From the NCBI RefSeq assembly GCF_003334855.1, contig NZ_QOWE01000011.1, positions 124,001 to 188,000 of the forward strand: 64,000 nt of DNA. Reading direction: 5' to 3'. The translations under genes and the position numbers were made by a program. Source of the stretch: Larkinella punicea (lineage in GTDB: Bacteria; Bacteroidota; Bacteroidia; Cytophagales; Spirosomataceae). The number at the start of each line of letters is the position of its first letter. Position 1 is the first letter of the stretch. Under the pieces are notes generated by a model that saw only the letters and a list, made by a program, of their open reading frames with translations, made no database searches and was not told the origin of the DNA. This document shows, piece after piece, positions 34,595 through 42,804 of the stretch.

Positions 34595-35380
34595 TTACCG
34601 GCGGATGATCACTGCGATCAGGGATAGCGCGCCGATGATGGATGGCAGAATGGTGTAAAAGCGATCTGCATAGGCCAGACGGGCTTTCCCCGGTTCTACG
34701 TAAATGACATCGTTGGGATGCAGGTAATAAAATGGTGACTTGAACAGATCACGCTGGTTCATGTTGACCCGGCCAAACTCCCGCTTTCCGTTGGTCTCCC
34801 GGATCACCATGACGTTATCCCGGCGGCCATAGATGGTAATATCCCCGGCGAGGCTCAGCGCTTCCGTAATGGTCATTTGCTCATTCGGGATACTGAACAT
34901 CGACGGACGGGCTACCTCACCCAGCACCGACACTTTAAAGTTTAGAAACCGAACCGCTACGGTGGGTTCTTTCAAATAGTTTTTCAATTTATCCTGGAGC
35001 AGATCCCGGGCTGCGCCCGAGGTTAGCCCCACCACTTTCACTTTTCCCACCAGGGGCAGTTGGATGTTGCCCTCGGGGTCGACCAGATACCCCACCACCG
35101 CCGTGACCGGAACCTGCCCGTTCACCGTTTGGAAAGTAGCCACCCGTTCGACACCTGCATACGGATTGAAAAAACTGCTGGCTTCGGGGTTCAGGCTGTT
35201 GACGTTGATGCCTAATAAATCATTGGGTTGAATGGTGGGGATATATTTGTTGGTGATTTCTTCAGCCACTGCCGTGCTGTCAGCTACCGGGCTTTGAAAA
35301 TAGGTGATCTGTTTTTGCGAAATGCAGGACGAGAAAGCAATGATCATGAAACAGAGTGCCAGAGAATTCCAATTCTTCAT
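34595..35380 (-). CDS. wza: Wza-like polysaccharide export lipoprotein
   Basis: 261 residues. The N-terminus is a lipoprotein signal with Cys19 in SSCISQKQI. The polysaccharide-export (Poly_export) domain runs from about 45 (IQPNDLLGINVN) and is followed by SLBB-like strands (VSVLGEVARPSMFSI, ITIYGRRDNVMVIRE). A C-terminal hydrophobic helix (IIGALSLIAVIIRR) is the expected outer-membrane helix. It opens the minus-strand arm of the locus and makes the outer-membrane exit for the polymer driven by Wzc, whose gene lies 78 nt further on. Confidence 0.92.
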   Translation of the reverse strand: MKNWNSLALCFMIIAFSSCISQKQITYFQSPVADSTAVAEEITNKYIPTIQPNDLLGINVNSLNPEASSFFNPYAGVERVATFQTVNGQVPVTAVVGYLVDPEGNIQLPLVGKVKVVGLTSGAARDLLQDKLKNYLKEPTVAVRFLNFKVSVLGEVARPSMFSIPNEQMTITEALSLAGDITIYGRRDNVMVIRETNGKREFGRVNMNQRDLFKSPFYYLHPNDVIYVEPGKARLAYADRFYTILPSIIGALSLIAVIIRR

Positions 35381-35779
35381 ACGTTGTGATTTTCGATCAA
35401 TAAATTAAGTACTTACTGTATTTGTCGAGTTGTCCGACAGAAAAGACCCCAAACCGATACGCAATTGCTTCAAAATACCCCGCTACTGCTTGCTTTGTGC
35501 AGAAAACCAGGGAGAACCGCAGAAATAATTTCGCATATTTTTTACCTCTTTATCCATAAAATACCTACCGTATCCTAAATTTTTGACGGATGAATTTAGG
35601 AAATGCAAAAATATTTTCTCATTTTTCGACATCGAATTAGTTATCAGACTTCCTGATGGTTTTTTACCAGGTCATTGGTCGTACGATTACGCTCCGATAT
35701 TTTTTGAAACATGAATTTATTTTTGCAGTTACTTAGTTAAATCAACCTGTTTTAATCTCTATCTCTTGTTCCTATTGCC
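35381..35779. promoter_or_regulatory. Divergent control region before wza
   Basis: 399 nt, AT-rich, with no gene. It must hold the promoter of the long wza operon. TGTCCGACA at 35431-35439 matches, on the other strand, TGTCGGACA at 52198-52206 before the second wzc; the palindrome AAGTACTT is at 35407-35414. No conserved RfaH/UpxY-type antiterminator gene is near. Specific promoter boxes could not be placed with confidence. Confidence 0.4.
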
Positions 35780-36103
35780 ATGCGTAAGTATGAATTGACC
35801 GACTCACAGTGGGAGAAATTAAAGGACATGATGCCCTCCAACAATCGTCCCGGACGTCCGTGGCGGTCTCATCGCCAATCCATTAATGGGATCCTTTGGA
35901 TTTTGAATTCCGGTGCGCCCTGGCGCGATCTGCCCGAACGGTACGGCTCCTGGAAAACCATCTATGATCGCTTTCGTCGCTGGCAGCGTGACGGGACGCT
36001 CGCAAAGATTCTGACTCTTTTGCAATTGAGCTTTCCCGCTATTACTGCCGCAGAGAGTTATACGCCGATTACCTCGGAACAGAACCTTTCAACCGTTAGT
36101 TAG
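35780..36103 (+). pseudogene. IS5-family transposase, N-terminal part only
   Basis: 107 residues. The first 80 match the DUF4096/IS5 N-terminal domain (LTDSQWEKLKDMMP, WILNSGAPWRDLPERYGSW, YDRFRRWQRDG). After LAKILTLLQ the sequence turns into an unrelated tail and stops, so the catalytic DDE half is absent. A hairpin CAGGCAC-ATC-GTGCCTG (36109 onwards) follows. No terminal repeats can be paired. It is a remnant or an orphan DNA-binding domain, and it marks the boundary between the polysaccharide locus and the peptide island. Confidence 0.7.
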
Positions 36104-36606
36104 TCAGGCACATCGTGCCTGTTCACTAATCATGTCGAAGGTTACCGTACTTCTCTAAAGACGGAAACAAACAGTGATTTTTTGAGTATTTCAACAGCCG
36201 TTGAAATAGAGGTATGATTGACAGAGAGTAGTAACTTCAGGGTATGAAGTCGGCAATTGATTCACTGGATACTCATGAGGCAGACTAAAACCTCTTTATG
36301 GATTATTCGGTATTTCTACGCTGTGCGAAAGAGAATTATCAGTCATAATTCTGAGCCATTCTCGACGCTTGTCTTTAACGAACAATTATTCAAATATAAT
36401 GAGAATTGTTATAAAGCAAGAGTTTTACACGTAAAATAAATGTTAAATAGGATTTTTATTATTTAACCACTATATAATTAAAGAATTGCGGGTCTGGAAC
36501 GCGGTTAATTAGCAGACAAACAAATCGATAATTTTGTAGTTAAATGGTTACAAAATTTGTGCCAGCATTATTTTCGTCTAGTGAATTGTTAGGATAGTTC
36601 AATAAA
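36104..36606. other. AT-rich non-coding gap
   Basis: About 500 nt of AT-rich DNA between the IS5 remnant and the terminator at 36607. The only open frame (36257-36439) has poor codon use and no recognisable content. I see nothing else in it. Confidence 0.4.
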
Positions 36607-36646
36607 AAAGTCGGATCTGAACAGATGTCCGCAGATCCGACTTTTA
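36607..36646 (-). terminator. Strong bidirectional terminator
   Basis: 14-bp perfect stem (AAAAGTCGGATCTG with CAGATCCGACTTTT) around 12 nt. On the minus strand it is followed by further T residues, so it would end the peptide/acyltransferase transcript, whose last stop is 42 nt away. Confidence 0.82.
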
Positions 36647-36688
36647 CGATTGAAAACAAGAAAAAACTAAACTAGTATTGTAGGGTAC

Positions 36689-37822
36689 TCAGGCAATAAT
36701 TTGCTTGGAAAGCAAGTCGAGATACATGTCCGTGCCCAGCACTTCTTCAGGGGTCTCGATGGTGCCAACCTGAAGCAAAAAGTCACGGAGGTCGGTTGAA
36801 ATTTCGTAAGTGACGTACAACCGGCGGTCAAACAGGATGGGTGAATCTTCCAAGTCGCAGATAGAATACCGCTCCTGATTGAAGGCAACCCGCTTTTTGG
36901 GTCGTGGCCTGGGTGGTTGATACGAATCGGCCTGTTGTTCCAATTCGTGCTGATCGAGGAATTTATGAATGTAATTCCATCCTTCCCACTGTTCCGGATA
37001 CCTGGTCAAGTACTGCCAGAAAGAATCGTAGAGGTGTTGAAGGCTCAATCGACAGTACGTTTCGCGGTCACAATCAGCTTCCGGAACAATAGGATCGAGA
37101 AATGATAATACGTTGTTCAGATTTTTTTCCCGGTAACTGATCACCGGAACAATGGGCGTCTTGGTTACATAAGACAGGAATCCAACCCCTTTGCGGGCCC
37201 ACACATTTTTGGCTCCAAAGCGCACCTGAACTTCTTTATCTTCCTGACGGTTCAGCCCAGTCGTACTGGTTACGCCGTCGATAAAGATGACCAGGGAGGT
37301 TCCAGCCCGCAATTCACGGATGACCTGCAGCGTCGATGACGTCTGCTCAGCGTCCAGAATTTGGAACGAGTTGGTTAAGTTGTGCTTTTTCTGAAGACCT
37401 TTGATGGTGGCCCAGATGTCTTTACCCTGTTCCTGATAAGTGCCCCTGCTGACCAGGAGGGCCACATCAATGCCGTTTCGATACAAATACGTGGTCAGCA
37501 GGCGGTAAGAACCCAGGTGGAAAGTGCAGTAAATATTCGGGTGTTGGCTGTTTACCAGTTTCCGAATTGGCCCTTTCGTTTGAACCAGGTCATTGGCGGT
37601 CAAAAATTGCTGATCGAAGGTGGTGTAAACCTGTTGAAGTAACAATTTCTGAAAAAGGTCTTCGTGCTTTTCTATCGGAATCTCAGGCAGAATGTTCTGG
37701 ACACTGGCCGAGAACGTAGTAAATTTGAAGAGATACCCTTTTTCTTTCCGGAGATCCAGGGATTCGAACTGTTGGCGACAACGATCCAATTCCCGCTGAT
37801 ATTGATGCACGAAGTTGCTCAT
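36689..37822 (-). CDS. LpxL/HtrB-like acyltransferase-fold protein
   Basis: 377 residues starting at ATG 37822 (MSNFVHQYQRELDR). The mid-part follows the lipid A late acyltransferase fold: IYCTFHLGSYRLL (about 120-132) in the place of the NHLGNWE motif, LVIFIDG, then VQVRFGAKNVWARKGVGFLSY and TPIVPVISYRE. The catalytic HX4(D/E) reads HLGSYR, so the acid is replaced by Arg. There is no N-terminal membrane helix. The last 100 residues are an unknown extension. It follows the small peptide gene after 13 nt, so the two form an operon. It may acylate or otherwise handle that peptide, or be a non-catalytic relative. Confidence 0.62.
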   Translation of the reverse strand: MSNFVHQYQRELDRCRQQFESLDLRKEKGYLFKFTTFSASVQNILPEIPIEKHEDLFQKLLLQQVYTTFDQQFLTANDLVQTKGPIRKLVNSQHPNIYCTFHLGSYRLLTTYLYRNGIDVALLVSRGTYQEQGKDIWATIKGLQKKHNLTNSFQILDAEQTSSTLQVIRELRAGTSLVIFIDGVTSTTGLNRQEDKEVQVRFGAKNVWARKGVGFLSYVTKTPIVPVISYREKNLNNVLSFLDPIVPEADCDRETYCRLSLQHLYDSFWQYLTRYPEQWEGWNYIHKFLDQHELEQQADSYQPPRPRPKKRVAFNQERYSICDLEDSPILFDRRLYVTYEISTDLRDFLLQVGTIETPEEVLGTDMYLDLLSKQIIA

Positions 37823-37835
37823 GGTAAAAGTAAGA

Positions 37836-38039
37836 TTAAGAAAGAGCCAGTTGATCCGTTGCGTTTGGTTGCAGACCGTGGAATGAAGGCCACCAGTTGC
37901 AGCAAACTTCACCATCTTTGTCGGCCTTACCGGCTAAAAGGATGCGGTCGCTGGTTTCATTTTTAGCGATAACGTTCAGGTTGGTAGTAGCAGAATTCAA
38001 TAATTGCTTAGCTGAGTTGATAACAAAGTTCTTTTTCAT
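37836..38039 (-). CDS. Small Cys-Cys/Trp-Trp peptide, possible precursor peptide
   Basis: 67 residues from ATG 38039, or up to 83 from ATG 38087 in the same frame. A basic-hydrophobic leader-like half (MKKNFVINSAKQLLNSA) is followed by a charged middle (GKADKDGEV) and a core with Cys46-Cys47, Trp49-Trp50 and a Pro-Ser-Phe-His-Gly run, then a polar tail. Short length, a helical first half and a residue-rich core resemble ribosomally made modified peptides, but I know no matching family and there is no Gly-Gly leader cleavage site. It sits 13 nt before the acyltransferase gene and opposite a LytTR regulator. Confidence 0.55.
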   Translation of the reverse strand: MKKNFVINSAKQLLNSATTNLNVIAKNETSDRILLAGKADKDGEVCCNWWPSFHGLQPNATDQLALS

Positions 38040-38132
38040 GGCGAAAGATGCGATAGATGCTGTTAGAGTGATTAAATTGTCAGTCATCAATCGGTCTGTT
38101 TTGCCCGGGATTAGTTGGCCGATTGACTGATA

Positions 38133-38140
38133 CAAAAGTA
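38133..38140 (-). promoter_or_regulatory. -7 box (TACTTTTG) of the peptide operon
   Basis: On the minus strand this reads TACTTTTG, a perfect match to the Bacteroidota -7 consensus TAnnTTTG. A TTTTG lies about 15 nt further upstream, slightly closer than the usual -33 spacing. Transcription would start near 38126. Confidence 0.5.
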
Positions 38141-38195
38141 CCGGGTCGGCATAGGCAAAAGAATGGCAACTTTTGGCTAAAATATTATGCAGCTT

Positions 38196-38211
38196 TAGTA
38201 ACTAGTTACTA
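38196..38211. promoter_or_regulatory. 16-bp palindrome in divergent control region
   Basis: TAGTAACTAGTTACTA, perfect. The part TTAGTAA recurs in the same orientation 24 nt further on (38219). It lies between the peptide operon and the LytTR gene, 41 nt before the latter's ATG, and is a candidate operator. Confidence 0.55.
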
Positions 38212-38251
38212 TTTATTGTTAGTAATTTAGCACAGTTCAAGAAGTGAGAAC

Positions 38252-39244
38252 ATGATTGGGGTAGCAATGACCGAAGTACCGCTAAATCTGAAGTATATAA
38301 GAAGACCCTTCAAGAGTCTCAGTATTCTGCTATTGGCTGTATTTACGTTCGAAGCCTTCAACTGGCTCTTTGCGTTTGAAAAGAAATTAGTGAAAGTGGA
38401 AGAATACGGCGGTTTACTAGGCTACCTCTGGATTTTCCTGCGGGGCGGAATCCTGCCGGAAATTTCAACCCTGGTCATCCTGCTGATGCTGTTGAATATT
38501 TACCACGAAGCCTGCCGAATTAAAAAAATCGAACTGACCCCCCGAAACATACTCAATTACGAGGTAAAAATTTTACCCGTCATGCTGGTCGCTTTTTTCC
38601 TGTTTAACCCGGTAACGCAAACCGTGCGCTATCTGTTGGTGAACTTCCCTAATTATGACCTTGAATTGTACCTGGGTAATTACATCCAGGGTACGTATAG
38701 CCTAAAATATTATTCCTTTTACCTGATTCCGGTTTTGATCATGGGCTACGGTGCCGTCAACGGGTCGCTGCTGGTCGATATTCTCGAACAACGCCGGCAA
38801 CGGAAACGCAGCAGCGAAGCGCCCGATCCCTTTCAGTCGCTCGTTCCCCAGCCCGGTGCTTTCCTGACGCATCTGAAAGGCAAAAACAATTTTGGCGAAA
38901 CCATCTTGGCCGTTCAGGATTGCTTCTGGTTTGAAACCGAAGACCGGTACTATTACGCCGTTCACCCCACCGGCCGGTTCTCCATTACCAAGACCATGAA
39001 CGAGCTGGAAGCGGAACTGAACCCCGAACTGTTTTTCCGAACCAAACGGAATTGCATTATCAACCTCAGCTTCGTTGCCAGTTACGCGTATTGGGAGAAT
39101 GGTAAATACAGCATTCGCATGCAAACTCCCAATAATGACGAAACCGACATGCCGCGCGCCCGGCTGCAGGATTTTAAAAACCGTCTGGTACGCTTCTCCG
39201 CCCAGGAGGTCGAATACCTCCCTCCAAAGAGCGAAATTATCTAG
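38252..39244 (+). CDS. Membrane-anchored LytTR transcription regulator
   Basis: 330 residues. Four likely membrane helices lie in the first 175 residues (SLSILLLAVFTFEAF, ILPEISTLVILLMLLN, VMLVAFFLF, FYLIPVLIMGYGAVNG, in part). A linker rich in Arg leads to a C-terminal LytTR DNA-binding domain (about 225-325: CFWFETEDRYYYAV, TMNELEAELNPELFFRTKRNCIINL in part). Membrane LytTR proteins of this type often sense an envelope or peptide signal. It is divergent from the peptide operon with a palindrome between them, so it is the natural candidate for its regulator. Internal ATG 38267 is another possible start. Confidence 0.85.
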   Translation: MIGVAMTEVPLNLKYIRRPFKSLSILLLAVFTFEAFNWLFAFEKKLVKVEEYGGLLGYLWIFLRGGILPEISTLVILLMLLNIYHEACRIKKIELTPRNILNYEVKILPVMLVAFFLFNPVTQTVRYLLVNFPNYDLELYLGNYIQGTYSLKYYSFYLIPVLIMGYGAVNGSLLVDILEQRRQRKRSSEAPDPFQSLVPQPGAFLTHLKGKNNFGETILAVQDCFWFETEDRYYYAVHPTGRFSITKTMNELEAELNPELFFRTKRNCIINLSFVASYAYWENGKYSIRMQTPNNDETDMPRARLQDFKNRLVRFSAQEVEYLPPKSEII

Positions 39245-39305
39245 TAAACTTTACAGCACACAGGAAAGCCCGGATTTTATTGTTCTTACTCGCCACGGCA
39301 AATTT

Positions 39306-40004
39306 TCAAAGGTATTCTTTTACGGAAATTCCGTAACGAGCCAGGTTCCGGCAACTTCCCAATTCCAGCTTCTGCGCGATATTCGTTTTATGATTCGCCA
39401 GCGTTCGGTAACTGATGTGTAGCTGATCCGCAATTTCATGACCGGTTGTCCCCTGCGCTACCAACCGAAGAATTTCAAGCTCCCGGCCCGTTAGGCGGCC
39501 CAATTGCTCTTTCGTCTCATCGGTCATAACGTTCATCCCGTAGTTTTTTAGCAAAAGTAAAAAACCGGGGCTGTAATAATACCCGCCCGTACTGATGGTC
39601 TGAAAACACTTGTAGAGTTCGTCCAATCCGTCATTCGCGTATAAAAAACCGTAGAACCCCTGTTGCATGGCATTGGCGACCAGTTTTAAATCCGGTTTGC
39701 TGGTATACAGAATGAATTTGGTTTTATGGTTGTTCGTCCGGGCCTGCTGAACGATGTCTACACTACGTCGTCCGGAAATTTCTGATTCCAAAATGACGCA
39801 CTGCGGTTGCTTGACCCGAATCTGCTGAAGTGTATCCTCCATTTCGATGGCTTTCCCAACCACATTGTACCCCTGCTGCTTGAGTACCTGGCAAAGTACC
39901 TCACAATTAAATAGTTCAGCCTGGGCTACTAGGATAGAAAAGTCCTTTCGCTTCAATGAAAACGAAGAAGAAGACGATTCCGGTTTTGAATTGGTGTTGT
40001 TCAT
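39306..40004 (-). CDS. LuxR-type regulator with a degenerate receiver
   Basis: 232 residues. The C-terminal part (about 165-232) is a normal NarL/LuxR helix-turn-helix (LTGRELEILRLVAQG, HISYRTLANHKTNI). The N-terminal CheY-like domain keeps the fold but has lost its chemistry: the acidic pair DD is Gln28-Ala29, the phospho-acceptor Asp is Glu73 (VILESEI), and the conserved Lys is replaced by Tyr (GFLYAND). It cannot be phosphorylated in the usual way and may be always on, or respond to a partner. It is convergent with the LytTR gene. No histidine kinase gene is adjacent. Confidence 0.87.
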   Translation of the reverse strand: MNNTNSKPESSSSSFSLKRKDFSILVAQAELFNCEVLCQVLKQQGYNVVGKAIEMEDTLQQIRVKQPQCVILESEISGRRSVDIVQQARTNNHKTKFILYTSKPDLKLVANAMQQGFYGFLYANDGLDELYKCFQTISTGGYYYSPGFLLLLKNYGMNVMTDETKEQLGRLTGRELEILRLVAQGTTGHEIADQLHISYRTLANHKTNIAQKLELGSCRNLARYGISVKEYL

Positions 40005-40324
40005 GGTAAAGCGATAGTAGCCTGCGTTTGAAGCTACAATTTAATTAGCCGAATTGATTCATTGGGTCAATCGAAATCAATACTTTTTTGTGTGAAATGA
40101 CCAAAATAGAGAACCGGCCGTTCCACCTCTTCGTAGTCGTTGATGCAATTCGTAAACGCGCGGAAATCGACAGAGAGAATCAAACGCTAGATACGGCAAA
40201 TTTGGTTATTTCACGCGAAAAAGTAGTTATTCCGTACGAAATGACTTTTTTGATCGAAATTGATGCCGTAGTTTTCACTTGTAATTCACAGAAAACAAGG
40301 ATTGAACTACTAATATTGATAACA
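40005..40324. other. Non-coding gap before the transposase-derived gene
   Basis: 320 nt. A frame is open from 40088 into the next gene, but the first 79 codons look unlike a protein. Nothing else is visible. Confidence 0.4.
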
Positions 40325-40750
40325 ATGCGGAACGTTAAGGATTTAACTGGACAACAAGTGGAGCAACTCCGTCAGACGATTCGTGAGAGCCAAAACAACG
40401 TTTTGAAGAAACGTTGCCAGTGTGTACTCTATAGCTACTACGGCCTGACGGTTAGCGAATTGATGGATATGTTCGCGGTAGATCGTCGCAGTATCTACAA
40501 TTGGATGAATCGCTGGCAGGAAGATGGTGTTCAGGGCTTAATGGATAAACCCGGCCGCGGTTTAAAACCAAAACTGAATCCCGACGATCAGCAGCACGTT
40601 GAAAAAGTGATTCAGGCTATGATGACGTTTCCGAAAGAACCCCGTCAGGCTCTGCAACAAATCAACCATCAACTGCCGAAGCCTGTTAGTCAGGATACTC
40701 TGCGTCGCTTTGTAAAGAAAATATCGAGAATAGACAGCATGGCTGCCTGA
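40325..40750 (+). CDS. IS630-type helix-turn-helix protein, no catalytic domain
   Basis: 141 residues from ATG 40325 (MRNVKDLTGQQVEQL). It matches the N-terminal DNA-binding half of IS630-family transposases: CVLYSYYGLTVSELMDMFAVDRR, in part, then SIYNWMNRWQEDGVQGLMDKPGRG and LKPKLNPDDQQHVEKV. The DDE half is missing, and the protein ends in a different tail. It may be an orphan or a domesticated regulator. With the IS5 remnant at 35.8 kb it brackets the peptide island. An imperfect inverted repeat (40767-40813) lies between it and the dnaG stop. Confidence 0.72.
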   Translation: MRNVKDLTGQQVEQLRQTIRESQNNVLKKRCQCVLYSYYGLTVSELMDMFAVDRRSIYNWMNRWQEDGVQGLMDKPGRGLKPKLNPDDQQHVEKVIQAMMTFPKEPRQALQQINHQLPKPVSQDTLRRFVKKISRIDSMAA

Positions 40751-40766
40751 ATATCATTACTATAAA

Positions 40767-40813
40767 GTGAACAGTTCGTAATGACTCCTCCAGGTCTGTT
40801 ACTAACTGTTCAC
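40767..40813. terminator. Inverted repeat between convergent genes
   Basis: Arms GTGAACAGTTCGTAA (40767-40781) and TTACTAACTGTTCAC (40799-40813), 15 bp with one mismatch and a 17-nt loop. It lies just before the dnaG stop and probably ends both transcripts. It could also be a relic of an IS end. Confidence 0.55.
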
Positions 40814-40818
40814 ATATG

Positions 40819-42804
40819 TTACGATATAACGGTTCCCAATAGTCGACCGATCTCGATGTCTACTTTTTTGTAGTGCATATACTCTACCATCAGTCGGTCG
40901 CTTTCTGCCGGGTCGGTCGCCTGAACGATCTGCTGTTTGATGTCGCGCATTCGTTGCTCGGCAACCAGCTTCTTCAATCGTAAAATATTGGAGAAAGCCG
41001 CATCGGCTAATTTATCCACTTCTGTCGGAACGTAAATTTCGTGTTTGAGCCAGTTTTCACTGAGCTGGTGTCGAAACGTAACCAGACCAATAACCTGGTG
41101 CTGGTACTCCTGGTTCTGATGTTTCAGAAAATAGTCAGCCGTTCGTATTTCGTTGGCCACGAATCCCTCCCGAATTTCCCGCAGCATTTCGTTGAAAACG
41201 GGCGTCACAAATTCCATCGTTCCCAGTTCACTCAGCATGTAATGGCAAACCGATATGTCGGGTTCCAGTTCGTGAGCGCCATAATTGACCAGTAGCCGAA
41301 CGCATTCTTCTTCCTGATAAGAGAGGGAAGAACGGGTTTTAGGATTCAGTGGGTCAACAGCCCGGCGCTCGACGGGGGGAGCTTCCACCGAAAAATCATT
41401 CAGAATCTCCGTCAGTTCCCCGGGCATGGGGTCCGGGCTGGCTGCTCTTCCGGGCGAGGTAGCCTTATCCTGTTGTTGCTTCAGTTGCTGTTTCTGCTGG
41501 CTGAGCACCATCCGGTTGCTTTCCGAAATCAGCGTCTGCTCATCGACCTGGAGCTGGCGGGCGGTTTTCTGGAAAAACACCTGCCGCTTGATCGGATCCG
41601 GTATTTTGGAAATGCTCTGAATCACTTCCGAAATAATCTCTGCCCGCTTGAACGGATTATCTCCCGCGTCTTTCAGGAGAATGTCGGTCTTGAACGTAAT
41701 GAAATCGTTGGAATGCTCACTGAGGTATTTTTTAAAGGATTCAGCCCCTACTTTACGAACGTAGCTGTCCGGGTCGTCGCCGTCAGGAAACGTCGCCACG
41801 CTGACGTTCAGGCCCTCTTCCAGCACCATATCCAGCCCACGCAGGGCGGCTTTGATCCCCGCGGCATCGCCGTCGTACAAAATGGTTACGTTTTGGGTAA
41901 ACCGGCTGATCAGTCGAATCTGCTCGATGGTCAGTGATGTACCCGACGAGGCCACCACATTTTTGATCCCCGCCTGGTGCAATGACAGTACATCCGTATA
42001 ACCCTCCGTTAGGTAACAAATGTCTTCCTGCCGGATGGCATTCTTGGCCTGAAAGATACCGTACAGAACCTGGCTTTTGTGGTAAACTTCCGTCTCTGGA
42101 GAGTTGATGTATTTGGGCTGGTTTTTATCCGTTTTCAGAATTCGCGCCCCAAATGCAATCACCCGGCCGGCGACGTTGTGAATCGGAAAAATCACCCGCC
42201 CCCGAAACCGGTCATACGTTTTGCCGCCTTCTTTCGATAACACCAATCCCGCTTTTTCAAGCAGCTCCGCGCGATAGCCCCGGCGGGTGGCTTCCTGAAG
42301 CAGCGCGTCCCACTGGTCGGAACTATAGCCCAGTTCGAACGATTGAACGGTATTGTCCAGAAATCCCCGCTCACGGAAATAACTCAGACCAATGCTCTGG
42401 CCTTCGTCCGACTTCAATAAATGAGAATGGTAAAAGTCTTTGGCAAAATTCAGGACGATGAACAAACTCTCCCGCTCATTTTGCCGGATCAGTTCATCGG
42501 GCGTCAGTTGTTCTTCGGCGACTTCGATGCCGTATTTTTTGGCCAAATGCCGCAGGGCTTCCGGATAGCCGATGTTTTCAATGTCCATCACAAACCGCAC
42601 CGGATCACCCGCTTTGCCGCAGCCGAAGCATTTGTAGATCTGACGAACGGGCGAAACGTTGAACGACGGCGTCTTTTCGTTGTGAAACGGGCAGCAGGCA
42701 ATCCAGTTCTGGCCCCGCTTTTTGAGCGAGACATAATCACTGACTACGTCGATAATATCCGCAGTCTGACGGATTCGGTCGATGGTTTCCTCTGGAATAC
42801 GCAT
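40819..42804 (-). CDS. dnaG: DNA primase
   Basis: 661 residues. The N-terminal zinc-binding domain has Cys38, His41, Cys59 and Cys62 (CPFHNEKTPSFNV, CFGCGKAGD). The catalytic TOPRIM fold follows (ICYLTEGYTDVLSLHQAG, then LYDGDAAGIKA), preceded by the basic RGRVIFPIHN region. A linker with a Gln-rich stretch (QQKQQLKQQQD, about 432-442) leads to the C-terminal helicase-interaction domain. It makes RNA primers at the replication fork. It is a housekeeping gene that marks the end of the accessory island. The start at ATG 42804 is normal. Confidence 0.97.
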   Translation of the reverse strand: MRIPEETIDRIRQTADIIDVVSDYVSLKKRGQNWIACCPFHNEKTPSFNVSPVRQIYKCFGCGKAGDPVRFVMDIENIGYPEALRHLAKKYGIEVAEEQLTPDELIRQNERESLFIVLNFAKDFYHSHLLKSDEGQSIGLSYFRERGFLDNTVQSFELGYSSDQWDALLQEATRRGYRAELLEKAGLVLSKEGGKTYDRFRGRVIFPIHNVAGRVIAFGARILKTDKNQPKYINSPETEVYHKSQVLYGIFQAKNAIRQEDICYLTEGYTDVLSLHQAGIKNVVASSGTSLTIEQIRLISRFTQNVTILYDGDAAGIKAALRGLDMVLEEGLNVSVATFPDGDDPDSYVRKVGAESFKKYLSEHSNDFITFKTDILLKDAGDNPFKRAEIISEVIQSISKIPDPIKRQVFFQKTARQLQVDEQTLISESNRMVLSQQKQQLKQQQDKATSPGRAASPDPMPGELTEILNDFSVEAPPVERRAVDPLNPKTRSSLSYQEEECVRLLVNYGAHELEPDISVCHYMLSELGTMEFVTPVFNEMLREIREGFVANEIRTADYFLKHQNQEYQHQVIGLVTFRHQLSENWLKHEIYVPTEVDKLADAAFSNILRLKKLVAEQRMRDIKQQIVQATDPAESDRLMVEYMHYKKVDIEIGRLLGTVIS

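Noticed and set aside
36257-36439. A 60-codon open frame in the AT-rich gap
   Set aside because: Amino-acid content and codon use are those of random AT-rich DNA, and it has no start signal.
40088-40324. N-terminal extension of the IS630-type protein
   Set aside because: The family begins at MRNVKDLTG; the extension has no family pattern.
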